DNA of 64,000 nt from Paracoccus aeridis (GCF_004923205.2 NZ_SELD02000005.1:41071-105070); one strand, 5' to 3'; positions 48,074 through 56,678 are shown, counted from the stretch's first letter. Notes: generated from the sequence alone by a model not told the origin. Translations and numbers: made by a program.

Positions 48074-49336
48074 TCAGAACGGCCGCACCATCCACGGCAG
48101 GAAGACGACCAGCAGGATCACGGCGATGGTCGCCAGGACATAGGGCAGCACGATCCGCGACAGCCGCATGATCGGGATGCCGGACAGCGCCGCGGCGATG
48201 TAAAGTCCGGTGCCCACGGGCGGCGTCAGCAGGCCCAGGACCAGGGTCAGCGACATCATCACCCCGAACTGGATCGGGTCGATGCCATAGTTGTTCACGG
48301 CCACCGGCAGCAGGATCGGGGTGAGGATGATGAGCGCGGCGATGCCGTCGAGGAACATGCCCACGACCATCAGCGCCGCGACGATCAGCAGCATGAACAT
48401 CGTCGGGTCCTGCGTCAGCGAGGCGATGAAGGCCGCGACACCCTGCGGGACCTGGTTGAAGGTCAGCACCCAGCCGAACACCTTCGCGGCCATGATGAGG
48501 AACAGCACGATCGCCGTGTTCGTCACCGTGCGGTCGATGATGACCGGGATGCTCTTCAGCGGCAGTTCGCGGAACACCACCGCGCCGAACAGCAGCGCGA
48601 CGAAGATGGCGACGGCGGCGCTTTCGGTGGGGGTGAACACCCCCGCGCTGATGCCGCCGACGATCACCAGCGGGATGACCATGGTGGCCAGACCCGGGAT
48701 CGTCGCCGCAATCCGCGAGCCGGTGGGCAGCGGCGCGCCGGGATGGCCGCTCTGCAGGTTGCGGCCCGCCTGCCACAGTGCGATCACGAGGATCAGCAGG
48801 AACAGCGCGATGCCCGGCATGATGCCGGCCATGAACATCTCGGCGATCGAGACCTGCGCGATCACGCCGTAGATGATGAACACCATCGAGGGCGGGATGA
48901 TCGGGCCCAGCAGGCCGGCGCTCGCGGTCAAGCCGGTGGCGTAGCCGCGGTCGTATCCGTCCTTTTCCATCTCCGGGACGACCACGCGGGTCATGACCGC
49001 CATCTGCGCCGTGGCCGAGCCCATGATCGCCGCCAGCGCCAGGTTCGACAGCAGGTTCACGATGACGAGGTTGTGGGGCACGCGCGTCAGCCAGACCCGG
49101 ACGGCGATGATGATGCGGCGGGTCAGGCCGCTTTCGTTCATGATCTCGCCCAGCAGCACGAACAGCGGGATCGCCAGCAGGTCGAAGTTCTCGACCGACC
49201 CGAACAGGATCTGCGGGATCGAGTTCAGGATCGCCGGGTTGCCCGACATCAGCACGAAGACCAGCGTCGCGCCCAGCAGGACGAAGGCGATCGGCATGCC
49301 CGCCAGCATCAGGCCGGCGAAGGAAAGGCCCGTCAT
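48074..49336 (-). CDS. TRAP transporter large permease (DctM)
   Basis: A 420-residue inner-membrane protein with about twelve helices, the ion-coupled subunit of a TRAP transporter. Family stretches include MTGLSFAGLMLAGMPIAFVLL at the start, GSATAQMAVMTRVVVPEM, GLLGPIIPPSMVFIIYGVIA and LTPPVGTGLYIAAALSG. ATG 49336 overlaps the end of the small subunit gene by four bases. In this cluster it should import 3-hydroxybenzoate, gentisate or a related aromatic acid. Confidence 0.94.
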   Translation of the reverse strand: MTGLSFAGLMLAGMPIAFVLLGATLVFVLMSGNPAILNSIPQILFGSVENFDLLAIPLFVLLGEIMNESGLTRRIIIAVRVWLTRVPHNLVIVNLLSNLALAAIMGSATAQMAVMTRVVVPEMEKDGYDRGYATGLTASAGLLGPIIPPSMVFIIYGVIAQVSIAEMFMAGIMPGIALFLLILVIALWQAGRNLQSGHPGAPLPTGSRIAATIPGLATMVIPLVIVGGISAGVFTPTESAAVAIFVALLFGAVVFRELPLKSIPVIIDRTVTNTAIVLFLIMAAKVFGWVLTFNQVPQGVAAFIASLTQDPTMFMLLIVAALMVVGMFLDGIAALIILTPILLPVAVNNYGIDPIQFGVMMSLTLVLGLLTPPVGTGLYIAAALSGIPIMRLSRIVLPYVLATIAVILLVVFLPWMVRPF

Positions 49337-49851
49337 ATCTCCAGCCCCTTCGATTGCGCGATCTCGATCCCGCGGCCGGTGGTCAGCGATTCCCACAGGT
49401 CGGCCAGCACGTGGACCAGCGCGGTCACGCAGAAGACCGGCACGATCCAGAAGAACGGCGCCTTGGCCCAGCCGGTGGTGATGATCTGCTCGAAGTCCAC
49501 GGCGGGCGAGTTCACCCACTTGGCCGAGAACCACAGAAGCACCGCGAGCATCGCCGCAACCAGCGCCAGCACCACCTTGTCCACCGCCTGTCGCAGCGGC
49601 GCGGGCAGCCGGTCCGTCAGCAGCGTGACGCCGATCTGCGCGCGGTCGTGGATCGAGATCGAGATCGACACGAAGGCGAGCCAGACCAGCAGGATTGCCG
49701 CGAGTTCCTCGGCAAAGACCAGTGGCCGGCCGAGGACATAGCGCATCGCCACGTTGGACACGATCAGCGCCACGAAGCCGGCGACCAGCAGCCGGCTGGC
49801 CCAGCGTTCGACGCGGGCCAGACCGTGCGACAGGGCGGAAAGCGGGTTCAT
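49333..49851 (-). CDS. TRAP transporter small permease (DctQ)
   Basis: A 172-residue membrane protein with four helices (LLVAGFVALIVSNVAMRY; FAEELAAILLVWLAFVS; VVLALVAAMLAVLLWFS; FFWIVPVFCVTALVHVLA), the normal DctQ topology. The R-Y-V-L-G-R/E-E-L stretch between the first two helices is typical. ATG 49851 overlaps the DctP gene stop by four bases and its own stop overlaps DctM, so the three are translationally coupled. Confidence 0.9.
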   Translation of the reverse strand: MNPLSALSHGLARVERWASRLLVAGFVALIVSNVAMRYVLGRPLVFAEELAAILLVWLAFVSISISIHDRAQIGVTLLTDRLPAPLRQAVDKVVLALVAAMLAVLLWFSAKWVNSPAVDFEQIITTGWAKAPFFWIVPVFCVTALVHVLADLWESLTTGRGIEIAQSKGLEI

Positions 49852-50846
49852 TCCGCCTGCGCCTCCTGCTGGAAGCGCATGATCAGGTCGTTGCCCGCGA
49901 ACGATGCCTGCACGGCCTCGTTGGCGGCGGCGAAGGCTTCCTTGCCGTTGTCCATCGTGACCATCTCGACCTGCCCCTCGAGCGCGGCGAGGTTGGCCTT
50001 TTCCGCCTCGATCTGGCGGTCCGAGCCCCAGGCGAGCGCCTCTTGCGCGACCTCGTTGAAGGCGGTGCGCTCCTCCTCGGAGAGGCTGTCCCACGTCGTC
50101 CGGCTGACAACCAGCACGGCCGGGAAAGGCATGTGGTTGGTGATCGTCAGGCCCTTGGCGACCTCGTTGAACTTGGACCCGACCAGCGCGTCGAGATCGA
50201 TGTCGATGCCGTCCAGAAGCCCCGTCTGCAGGCCCTGGTAGACTTCGGTCAGCTGCACCGGGGTCGGCACTGCGCCGACGGCCTCCCACCAGGTCTTCAT
50301 GGCCGGGAAGGGCACGATGCGGACCTTCTTCTGCGCCAGGTCGGCGGGCGAGGTCGCGGGCGCGTCCTTCATCAGGATGTGGCGCTGGCCCGCGAAGGTG
50401 TAGCCCAGGCCGACGAGCCCCGCCTGTTCCAGCTCCTTCAGCATTTCCTGCGCGGCGGGGGTGTCGGCGGCGTCGATCGCGTCGGAGACATCGGCGAACA
50501 GGTAGGGCGTGAACCAGCCCTGCAGCGACGGCGCGCGCAGGCTGGTGATGGCGGCCGTCATCAGCCCGGCATCCAGCAGCCCGCCCGACATCTGCTGGAA
50601 CATCTCGGGCTCGACCCCAAGCTGCCCGGCCGGAAAGACCGCCAGCGTCAGCGAGCCGCCGGTCGCCTCGGGCAGTTTCTCGGCCATGCGGTTGGCGACC
50701 TGCGTCCAGACATGGGCGGGCGGCGTGATCAGGCCCATGCGCAGCTCGCGCGCCTGAGCGGCGTCGGCCAGGCCGCCCGTTGCCAGCGCGGTGGTGGCCA
50801 ATGCCGCGGCGATCATCGCCCGGCGGGTCATGGTGGTGAAGGTCAT
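49848..50846 (-). CDS. TRAP transporter solute-binding protein (DctP)
   Basis: Periplasmic receptor of 332 residues. It has a twin-arginine-like signal start (TRRAMIAAALATTALATGG) cut near AQA-REL. The mature part holds the DctP features AHVWTQVANRMAEKLPEATG, the conserved Arg in KKVRIVPFPAM and QTGLLDGIDIDLDALVGSKF. A very strong AGGGAGGAG ribosome site sits before ATG 50846. It belongs with the DctQ and DctM genes and probably binds an aromatic carboxylate. Confidence 0.92.
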   Translation of the reverse strand: MTFTTMTRRAMIAAALATTALATGGLADAAQARELRMGLITPPAHVWTQVANRMAEKLPEATGGSLTLAVFPAGQLGVEPEMFQQMSGGLLDAGLMTAAITSLRAPSLQGWFTPYLFADVSDAIDAADTPAAQEMLKELEQAGLVGLGYTFAGQRHILMKDAPATSPADLAQKKVRIVPFPAMKTWWEAVGAVPTPVQLTEVYQGLQTGLLDGIDIDLDALVGSKFNEVAKGLTITNHMPFPAVLVVSRTTWDSLSEEERTAFNEVAQEALAWGSDRQIEAEKANLAALEGQVEMVTMDNGKEAFAAANEAVQASFAGNDLIMRFQQEAQAE

Positions 50847-50874
50847 CGTTTCTCCTCCCTGAGAAATCATGATG

Positions 50875-51513
50875 TCAGACGGCGTCCGGCTGGCGGGCCG
50901 GGTGCGCCTCGGCAAAGGCGGGCAGTGCCTCGCAGGCGGCGCGGATGGCGTTGAGCCGCGGATAGGGGTCCAGCGGCAGGCCGAAGCGGTCGGCCGAGAA
51001 CATCTGCGGGATCAGGCAGATGTCGGCCAGCGACGGCGTGTCGCCGAAGGCGAAGGCGCCGCCATGGTCCTGTGCGGCGGCAATCGCCTCGCAGGCCTCC
51101 AGCCCCGGCGCGATCCACGTGCGGCACCACTCGTCCCGCGCCTCCTGGTCGGCGCCGAAGGTCGTTTCCAGGTAGTTCAGCACCCGCAGGTTCTGCAGCG
51201 GATGGATGTCGCAGGCGATGACCTGCGCGAAGGCGCGCACCTGCGCCCGCGTCATCGGATCGGCAGGCAGCAGCTTCGGGCCGGGCTGGGTTTCGTCCAG
51301 CCACTCGATGATGGCCAGCGACTGCGCCAGCACGCCCTCGCCCGTATCCAGCGCCGGCACCAGCCCCTGCGGGTTCAGCGCGAGGTAGCCGGGCGAACGC
51401 TGCTCGTTCCGGCGCAGGCTCACATGGGCCGTGTCCGGCTGGATGCCCTTGAGATTGAACGCGATCCGGCAGCGATAGGCCGAGGACGAGCGGAAGAAGC
51501 CGTGAAAGCGCAT
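50875..51513 (-). CDS. Zeta-class GST: maleylpyruvate/maleylacetoacetate isomerase
   Basis: A 212-residue glutathione-dependent isomerase. The glutathione-site motif is SSSAYRCRIAFNLKG at residues 9-23, followed by NPQGLVPALDTG and LAQSLAIIEWLDE; the C-domain has ACDIHPLQNLRVLNYL. Zeta-class enzymes isomerise maleylpyruvate to fumarylpyruvate (gentisate route) or maleylacetoacetate (tyrosine route). The adjacent fumarylpyruvate hydrolase, whose stop overlaps this start, favours maleylpyruvate. A second, unrelated isomerase candidate is encoded 2.4 kb upstream. Confidence 0.88.
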   Translation of the reverse strand: MRFHGFFRSSSAYRCRIAFNLKGIQPDTAHVSLRRNEQRSPGYLALNPQGLVPALDTGEGVLAQSLAIIEWLDETQPGPKLLPADPMTRAQVRAFAQVIACDIHPLQNLRVLNYLETTFGADQEARDEWCRTWIAPGLEACEAIAAAQDHGGAFAFGDTPSLADICLIPQMFSADRFGLPLDPYPRLNAIRAACEALPAFAEAHPARQPDAV

Positions 51514-52214
51514 CACTCGGGCTGTCCCACCGTCAGCTCGACCGGGTCCAGCCCGTCGATCTCGCCGCGCACCACGGCGCCCGGGCCGACCGCGCCGACG
51601 CCCGCAGGCGTGCCGGTATAGATCAGGTCGCCCGGCGCGAGGTGGTAGTATTTCGACAGGTCGGCGACCAGCTCCGCGACCGTCCAGATCAGGTCCGACA
51701 GGTGCGCATCCTGCCGGACCTCCCCGTCCACGGTCAGGCTGATGCGCTGGTCGCCCACAGCGCCGAAATCGGCCGCCTTGGTGATCGGCGCGATCACGGC
51801 CGAGCCCTCGACGTCCTTGCCCAGATCCCAAGGCCGCTGCTTGGCGCGGGCGGCCAGCTGCAGGTCGCGCCGCGTCATGTCGAAGCCCGCCGCATAGCCA
51901 TAGACGTGGTCCATCGCCGCGTCCGCCGACACCCGGAAGGCCGGGCTGCCGATGGCGACCACCAGCTCCATCTCGTAGTGGAAGTTCTCGGTCCCGGGCG
52001 GATAGGGGAAGGTCTGGCCGCCCGGCAGGATCGTCAGCGCCGACTTGGTGAAGTAGAATGGCGCTTCTCGATCCACCTCCACGCCCATCTCGGCGGCATG
52101 GGCGGCATAGTTGCGCCCCACGCAGAACACGCGATGCACGGGATAGGCGGCATCCTCGCCCTTGACGGGAACGGTGGGCCAGGCGGGCGAGGGAAACAGC
52201 GTCCGGGTCATCAT
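51513..52214 (-). CDS. Fumarylpyruvate hydrolase (FAH family)
   Basis: A 233-residue cytoplasmic hydrolase that would cleave fumarylpyruvate to fumarate and pyruvate. The FAH metal site is visible: Glu residues in NFHYEMELVVAIG and an Asp in YAAGFDMTRRDLQ; GDLIYTGTPAGVGAV is the conserved C-terminal loop. AAAGGACC precedes ATG 52214. It is sandwiched between the exported metallohydrolase and the zeta-GST gene in the gentisate cluster. Confidence 0.9.
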   Translation of the reverse strand: MMTRTLFPSPAWPTVPVKGEDAAYPVHRVFCVGRNYAAHAAEMGVEVDREAPFYFTKSALTILPGGQTFPYPPGTENFHYEMELVVAIGSPAFRVSADAAMDHVYGYAAGFDMTRRDLQLAARAKQRPWDLGKDVEGSAVIAPITKAADFGAVGDQRISLTVDGEVRQDAHLSDLIWTVAELVADLSKYYHLAPGDLIYTGTPAGVGAVGPGAVVRGEIDGLDPVELTVGQPE

Positions 52215-52241
52215 GGGGTCCTTTGCGGTTGGTTCGTGCGA

Positions 52242-53201
52242 TCAGTCGCGGATGTAGCTCGCAACACCGTCGCGGCCGATGTCGAAGGTCATCAGGTCCT
52301 CGCCGATCATCAGCGGCCCGCCATAGGTCTGCCGCGTCTCGGCGACGATGTCCGACAGGCTGGGCGCGGGGTGCGCCTTGTCGGACAGCATCACCAGATG
52401 GGTGAAGACCGCCAGCTTCGGCTGCGCCTCGGCAAAGACCTCACCCGCCTGGCGGGGCGTGGCATGATGCGCCAGCACGCGGCGGGCGTGGTCCTGCTGC
52501 GACAGGTCGGGATGCGCGGTGCCCAGCTCGTGGATCAGCAGGTCGGCGCCCCTCGCCTGCTCGGTCACGCGCGGATCGAAGGTGGTGTCGCCCGACAGCA
52601 CGACCTTGCGGCCGTCATATTCGGCCACCATGCCGTAGTTGGGCTTGATATGCTCGCCGTGGTCGGTCTCGAAGGCGGTGATCTTCAGCCCGCCCTGGTC
52701 GAAGATGACGCCGCCCTGGTCGAACTCGGTGGTCGCGATCTCGATCCCCTCGGGCGGGTTCTTCTCGTCCACCAGCCGGATCTGGACGTCGGCATCATAG
52801 GCCGTCTTCAGCCCGTCGGTGAGCGCCTGCGTGCCGGTCGGGCCGATGACGCGGAAGGGTGCCTTGCGACCGCCATAAGGGGTGGCGATCCAGCCGGTCA
52901 GCCAGATGTCGGGCAGGCCGGCGGTATGGTCAGAATGGAAATGCGTCAGGATCGTGGCGTCCAGCCTGCCGATCGGCACGCCGAGCTGCCACAGCCGCAC
53001 CGGCACGTTGCGCCCGGCATCGATCAGCACCTTCTGGTCGCCCGCCTCGATCAGCGTCGAGGGACCGGAGCGGTCAGGGCGCGGGGCCGGACTGGCGGTG
53101 CCGAGCAGCGTCACCATGAAGTCCCCGGCCTGGGCAGCGGGGGCAAGGCCCGCTGCGGACAGGGCAAGTGCCGCGAGCGCGGCGCGGAATCTGGCTTTCA
53201 T
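52242..53201 (-). CDS. Exported MBL-fold metallohydrolase (RNase Z/arylsulfatase-like)
   Basis: A 319-residue protein with a signal peptide ending AAQA-GDF. The first metal motif is TILTHFHSDHTAGLPD, with further ligands in LSGDTTFDP and the late His in VFTHLVML. The strand order and the RxDRSGPSTLIEAG start resemble RNase Z-like or AHL-lactonase-like MBL proteins, but the export signal excludes tRNA processing. GGGGAGGA precedes ATG 53201. Its location inside the catabolic operon suggests that it releases the aromatic acid from an ester or sulfate in the periplasm; this is a guess from context. Confidence 0.82.
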   Translation of the reverse strand: MKARFRAALAALALSAAGLAPAAQAGDFMVTLLGTASPAPRPDRSGPSTLIEAGDQKVLIDAGRNVPVRLWQLGVPIGRLDATILTHFHSDHTAGLPDIWLTGWIATPYGGRKAPFRVIGPTGTQALTDGLKTAYDADVQIRLVDEKNPPEGIEIATTEFDQGGVIFDQGGLKITAFETDHGEHIKPNYGMVAEYDGRKVVLSGDTTFDPRVTEQARGADLLIHELGTAHPDLSQQDHARRVLAHHATPRQAGEVFAEAQPKLAVFTHLVMLSDKAHPAPSLSDIVAETRQTYGGPLMIGEDLMTFDIGRDGVASYIRD

Positions 53202-53224
53202 TCTGGTCCTCCCCATTGATCCGA

Positions 53225-53878
53225 TCAGTGCTGCATTCCGGCGTCGTCCCGGAACTCAGGCGGCAGGTCGCCCGGCCGGGCGCCGTTGCCGAGGTCGAGC
53301 GCGCCGCGCCAGACAGCGCGGGCCCGCAGGGCCGCGGTCCGGCGTGCCGTTCCTGCGCCTTCCAGGCCGGGCACCGTCACGTCCCATTCGGCGTCGGTCA
53401 GGTCGCGCCATACGACGTTCAGATGCACCGCCGCATGGGCCACGAGGTTGCGCAGCGCCTGCGCGGGCAGCGTCTCGGCCAGGTCGAGCGCCTCGGGGCC
53501 GGTCGCGGCGTGTTCGTGGGTCGGCCGGGCGGTCGCGATCTCGAGCGCCTGGGCGATGGCCCTGCCCTGCAACGCCACGTCGGCGATGACGCGGCGGCGG
53601 CTCCAGCCCGGTCGGGCGGAGGGCTGCGACAGGGCGGCGTCGGGCAGTTCGTTCAGCTTGCGCGCGAGATAGGCCGTGCCCAGCCGGGCGAGCGCCAGAT
53701 CGGCGGCCGGCGCGGCGTCCGCGTCATAGCGGGCGCCCTGCCCCTGGCGTTCGCGCAGTGCGGCACGGGCCGCGCCAAGGACGTCCGCCGGGATGCCGGA
53801 CGGGTGACGTTCCTCGCCGGAACTGCCCGCTGCCGGACCGCCTGCCGCTGGCGTGTCGGCGGCTGAAGGAACCGTCAA
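53225..53878 (-). CDS. DinB-fold maleylpyruvate isomerase-family protein
   Basis: A 217-residue protein of the mycothiol-dependent maleylpyruvate isomerase superfamily (ARLGTAYLARKLNELPDAAL, PSARPGWSRRRVIADVALQG). In the family a three-residue metal site is expected; here the first His position appears as Asp (VIADVA) and the Glu of the second motif as Asn (RNLVAHAAVHL), while a following His remains. Metal binding may thus be altered. The best start is TTG 53878, which overlaps the dioxygenase stop; no good ATG exists. It is a second candidate for the isomerase step beside the zeta-GST. Confidence 0.72.
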   Translation of the reverse strand: MTVPSAADTPAAGGPAAGSSGEERHPSGIPADVLGAARAALRERQGQGARYDADAAPAADLALARLGTAYLARKLNELPDAALSQPSARPGWSRRRVIADVALQGRAIAQALEIATARPTHEHAATGPEALDLAETLPAQALRNLVAHAAVHLNVVWRDLTDAEWDVTVPGLEGAGTARRTAALRARAVWRGALDLGNGARPGDLPPEFRDDAGMQH

Positions 53879-54953
53879 CGGGTCTGGTCCTCGATCAGGG
53901 TGCGATGGAACTCCAGCCGCTCCACGATCGGGGCGTCCGAGAAGCGGAACAGGTCGAACATCGTCTCGGCCTGCAGCGACCACGCAACCCAGCTGGGGAT
54001 GACGAAGATGTCGCCCTTGTCCAGCTTGTGGGTCTGGCCGTTCATCACCACGGCCCCGCGCCCTTCGAACACCTGGAACACGGTCGAGCCGACCTCGCGC
54101 CGCGTCCGGGTCTGGGTGCCGGGGCGCAGGCGGTGGAACTCGGCCCGGATCGTGGGCATGACGTCGCCGCCCGTGGTCGGGTTGACATAGCGCACCGCGG
54201 CATGGCCCTGCTCGACGGTGGCGGGCTGGCCTTCCTCCTCCAGCAGCAACTGCTCGGTCAGGGCGCGGTCGGTGTGTTCCCAGCGATAGGCGCCGATGGG
54301 CGACGCGACGGTGTTGCGCAGTCCCGACAGCGGGCGCAGGCCGGATGGCACCACAGCCGCTCGCCCCGCGAATACTGCGGCGTGGCGTAGTCGGTCACGC
54401 GGTCGCTGCCGAACTCGAAGAAGCCCACGTCGTTCTGGAAGCTGAAGGGAATGTCCAGCCCGTCGATCCACGCCATCGGGTGGTCGGAGTCGTTGTGGTG
54501 CCCGTGGAAGCACCAGCCGGGCGTCAGCAGGAAGTCGCCCCGGCTCATCCGCACGGGGTCGCCGTTCACCACGGTCCACACCCCCTCGCCCTCGACCACG
54601 AAGCGGAAGGCGTTCTGGCTGTGGCGATGTTCCGGCGCGGTCTCGCGCGGACCGAGGTACTGGATCGCGCACCACAGCGTCGGCGTGATATAGGTTTCCC
54701 CGCCGAGGCCGGGATTGGCGAGGCCGATGGCGCGACGCTCGCCGCCCCGCCCGACGGGAACCAGGTCGCCCGACCGCTGCGCCAGCGGATAGAGGTCGGC
54801 CCATCGCCAGACATGCGGCACCGCCCGCGGCCTGGGATGCGAGGGCATCAGGTCGCCGATCTGGGTCCAGAGCGGGTTGAGGTTGTTTGCCTGAAAGCCG
54901 CGATAAAGCTCGCGCAGTTCCGGCGTATCCTCCGGCTGCATGGCGCTGTCCAT
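53875..54953 (-). pseudogene. Gentisate 1,2-dioxygenase, split by a one-base frameshift
   Basis: Ring-cleaving Fe(II) dioxygenase that turns gentisate into maleylpyruvate. From ATG 54953 (strong GGAGGGAGGGG site) the first frame gives the N-terminal cupin (APEHRHSQNAFRFVVEGEG, RGDFLLTPGWCFHGH) up to RGERLWCHP. The family sequence then continues in the -1/+2 frame as GLRPLSGLRNTVASPIGAY, with the second cupin (REVGSTVFQVFEGRGAVV, DKGDIFVIPSW), to the TGA at 53875. Restoring one G/C base near 54338-54343 (CCGGCC to CCGGGCC on the coding strand) rebuilds a 359-residue protein of normal length. Everything else is intact, so this is a very recent deletion or a sequencing error. Confidence 0.85.
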
Positions 54954-55186
54954 GAAAACCCCTCCCTCCGAAGCTCCATGGAAACGAAGTATGCTTATCA
55001 ATATCGGCCTGTCAACGAGGACCAGCGACACCATCCCACATTCTGCTTGCCCCGGAGGTCGGGGCGGCGGTGCTTCGGCCATGCGCAGGGCTGCCGTCCC
55101 CTTGCCCAGGCCGGAAGACACGCATAACTCGGGTAAACCCTGCCTTGGCTGGTCTCCGCCACCCGCCGGCATCAGCGACAGGTCCG
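54954..55186. promoter_or_regulatory. Divergent promoter region of the gentisate operon and marR
   Basis: The 233 bases between the dioxygenase and the MarR gene. The most AT-rich part, 54990-55005 (ATGCTTATCAATAT), is only about 35 bases upstream of the dioxygenase start and is the likely -10/operator area. Only a weak dyad is seen there. Confidence 0.4.
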
Positions 55187-55660
55187 ATGGCTTCTCTGCA
55201 CGATCTTCCCGGGCACCTCATCCGCCGGTTGCACCAGATCTCGGTGTCGACCTTCACGGCCGAGACGGCGGCCGAGGGATTCGACCTCACGCAGGTGCAG
55301 TATGCGGCGCTGTTCACGCTGCGCGACCATCCGGGGATAGATCAGGCGACGCTGGCGGGGCTGATCGCCTATGACCGGGTCACGATCGGTGGCGTGATCT
55401 CGCGGCTCGAGACGCGGGGCTACCTCGAACGCACGGTGTCCGAAACCGACCGCCGCGCCCGCACCCTGCGGCTGACCCCAAGCGGCGATGCCATCCTGAA
55501 CGCGATCGAAGCGGCGGTCCTGCGCGCGCAAAGGTCGATGCTGCAGGGGCTGACCGAATCGGAGCGGGCCACCCTGCTCGTGCTGCTGCGCAAGGCGACC
55601 GACGCGGGCAACGAGCTGAGCCGCGCACCCCTTCGCCTGGTGGAGCCGGCGCAGGGCTGA
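55187..55660 (+). CDS. MarR-family transcriptional regulator
   Basis: A 157-residue winged-helix regulator. The DNA-binding part is clear: LTQVQYAALFTLRDHPGIDQ, LAGLIAYDRVTIGGVISRLE and the wing RTVSETDRRARTLRLT. It is divergent from the gentisate operon, the standard arrangement for MarR repressors that respond to aromatic acids, so it probably represses the operon until 3-hydroxybenzoate or gentisate is bound. ATG 55187 is chosen; 39 codons of open frame upstream are Pro/Arg-rich and unlike the family. Confidence 0.9.
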   Translation: MASLHDLPGHLIRRLHQISVSTFTAETAAEGFDLTQVQYAALFTLRDHPGIDQATLAGLIAYDRVTIGGVISRLETRGYLERTVSETDRRARTLRLTPSGDAILNAIEAAVLRAQRSMLQGLTESERATLLVLLRKATDAGNELSRAPLRLVEPAQG

Positions 55661-55973
55661 CCGCGTTCGATTCGTCCCGCACCTGCGCGCTTGCCCGGGC
55701 ATCGCAAGGCCGCTTCGCTGCCGCTCTCCGGTCACGCTGATCTGTCATCCCCCGGCATCCATCTGGTCCGCAGAGGGCCGGTCCCGATTTCCGCCGACCT
55801 CGGCCGACGCCGTGTCCAACGTGAGACCAAGACGGCACGGCTCCAACGATCACATGGGACATCTTCCGATGCTCACATCCTTGCTGTCGCCCCCGTCAGC
55901 GCGTCCCGCATCCTCTTGTCGGCCCGTTCCAGCCTGCTTACATCGTCCGCAGCCGATGACGAAGGATCACCCC
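55661..55973. other. Intergenic region before bolA
   Basis: About 310 bases. No gene was recognised; a promoter for the bolA-grxD pair must lie here, but no clear box stands out. Confidence 0.5.
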
Positions 55974-56216
55974 ATGCCGATCGAGGCCAAGGATATCGAG
56001 GACCTGATCCGCGCCGCCTTTCCCGCGGCGAAGATCGCCATCACCGACCTCGCCGGAGACGGCAACCACTACGCGGCCGAGGTCATCGACGAAAGTTTCC
56101 GCGGCCAGAACCGCGTCCAGCAACAGCGCGCGGTCTACGCCGCGCTCAAGGGACGGATGGATGGACCCGCCGGCGCGCTGCACGCGCTGGCGCTGACCAC
56201 CAAGGCGCCCGACTGA
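55974..56216 (+). CDS. bolA: BolA-family protein
   Basis: An 80-residue protein of the BolA fold. It starts IEAKDIEDLIRAAFPAAKIAITD; the segment GDGNHYAAEVIDESF carries the loop and helix start that bind an Fe-S cluster with monothiol glutaredoxins, and NRVQQQRAVYAALKGRM is the family helix. ATG 55974 is preceded by AAGGA; ATG 55956 is an alternative. It lies 22 bases upstream of the glutaredoxin gene, its usual partner, so a BolA-Grx complex in Fe-S trafficking or iron sensing is expected. Confidence 0.92.
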   Translation: MPIEAKDIEDLIRAAFPAAKIAITDLAGDGNHYAAEVIDESFRGQNRVQQQRAVYAALKGRMDGPAGALHALALTTKAPD

Positions 56217-56238
56217 CCCATCCCCGAAAGGACCGACC

Positions 56239-56604
56239 ATGAGCGACCAGGCGACCACGCAGATCAAGGAAATCATCGACGGCAACGAAGTCGTGCTGTT
56301 CATGAAGGGCACCAAGGAAGTGCCGCAGTGCGGGTTTTCAAGCCGGGTCGCCAGCGTCCTCAACTACATGGGCGTCGCCTTCCAGGACGTGAACGTCCTG
56401 TCCGACGCGGACATCCGGCAGGGGATCAAGGATTTCTCCGATTGGCCGACCATCCCGCAGCTTTACGTCAAGGGCGAGTTCGTCGGCGGGTCGGACATCG
56501 TAACCGAGATGACGCTGTCGGGCGAGCTCGACCAGCTGTTCGACAAGGCGGGCGTCACCTACGACAAGGAAGCCGCCGAGCGCATCCGACAGGCCAACGG
56601 CTGA
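56239..56604 (+). CDS. grxD: Monothiol glutaredoxin (CGFS type)
   Basis: A 121-residue cytoplasmic Fe-S carrier. The active motif is PQCGFSSRVASVLN, preceded by VVLFMKGTKEV. Glutathione-site residues appear in WPTIPQLYVKGEFVGGSDIV. Length and motifs match Grx4/GrxD. It is encoded with bolA, and an excellent terminator follows 23 bases downstream. Confidence 0.95.
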   Translation: MSDQATTQIKEIIDGNEVVLFMKGTKEVPQCGFSSRVASVLNYMGVAFQDVNVLSDADIRQGIKDFSDWPTIPQLYVKGEFVGGSDIVTEMTLSGELDQLFDKAGVTYDKEAAERIRQANG

Positions 56605-56626
56605 ACGCCCGGCCGGCCTGAATGTG

Positions 56627-56656
56627 AAAAGGGCCGCATCGCGCGGCCCTTTTCCT
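56627..56656. terminator. Bidirectional Rho-independent terminator
   Basis: AAAAGGGCCGC (56627-56637) pairs perfectly with GCGGCCCTTTT (56643-56653) around a five-base loop. It serves grxD on the plus strand (TTTTCCTTTT follows) and, through the A-run, the minus-strand membrane protein gene that ends at 56679. Confidence 0.9.
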
Positions 56657-56678
56657 TTTGGTGCCGGATGATGCCCGG

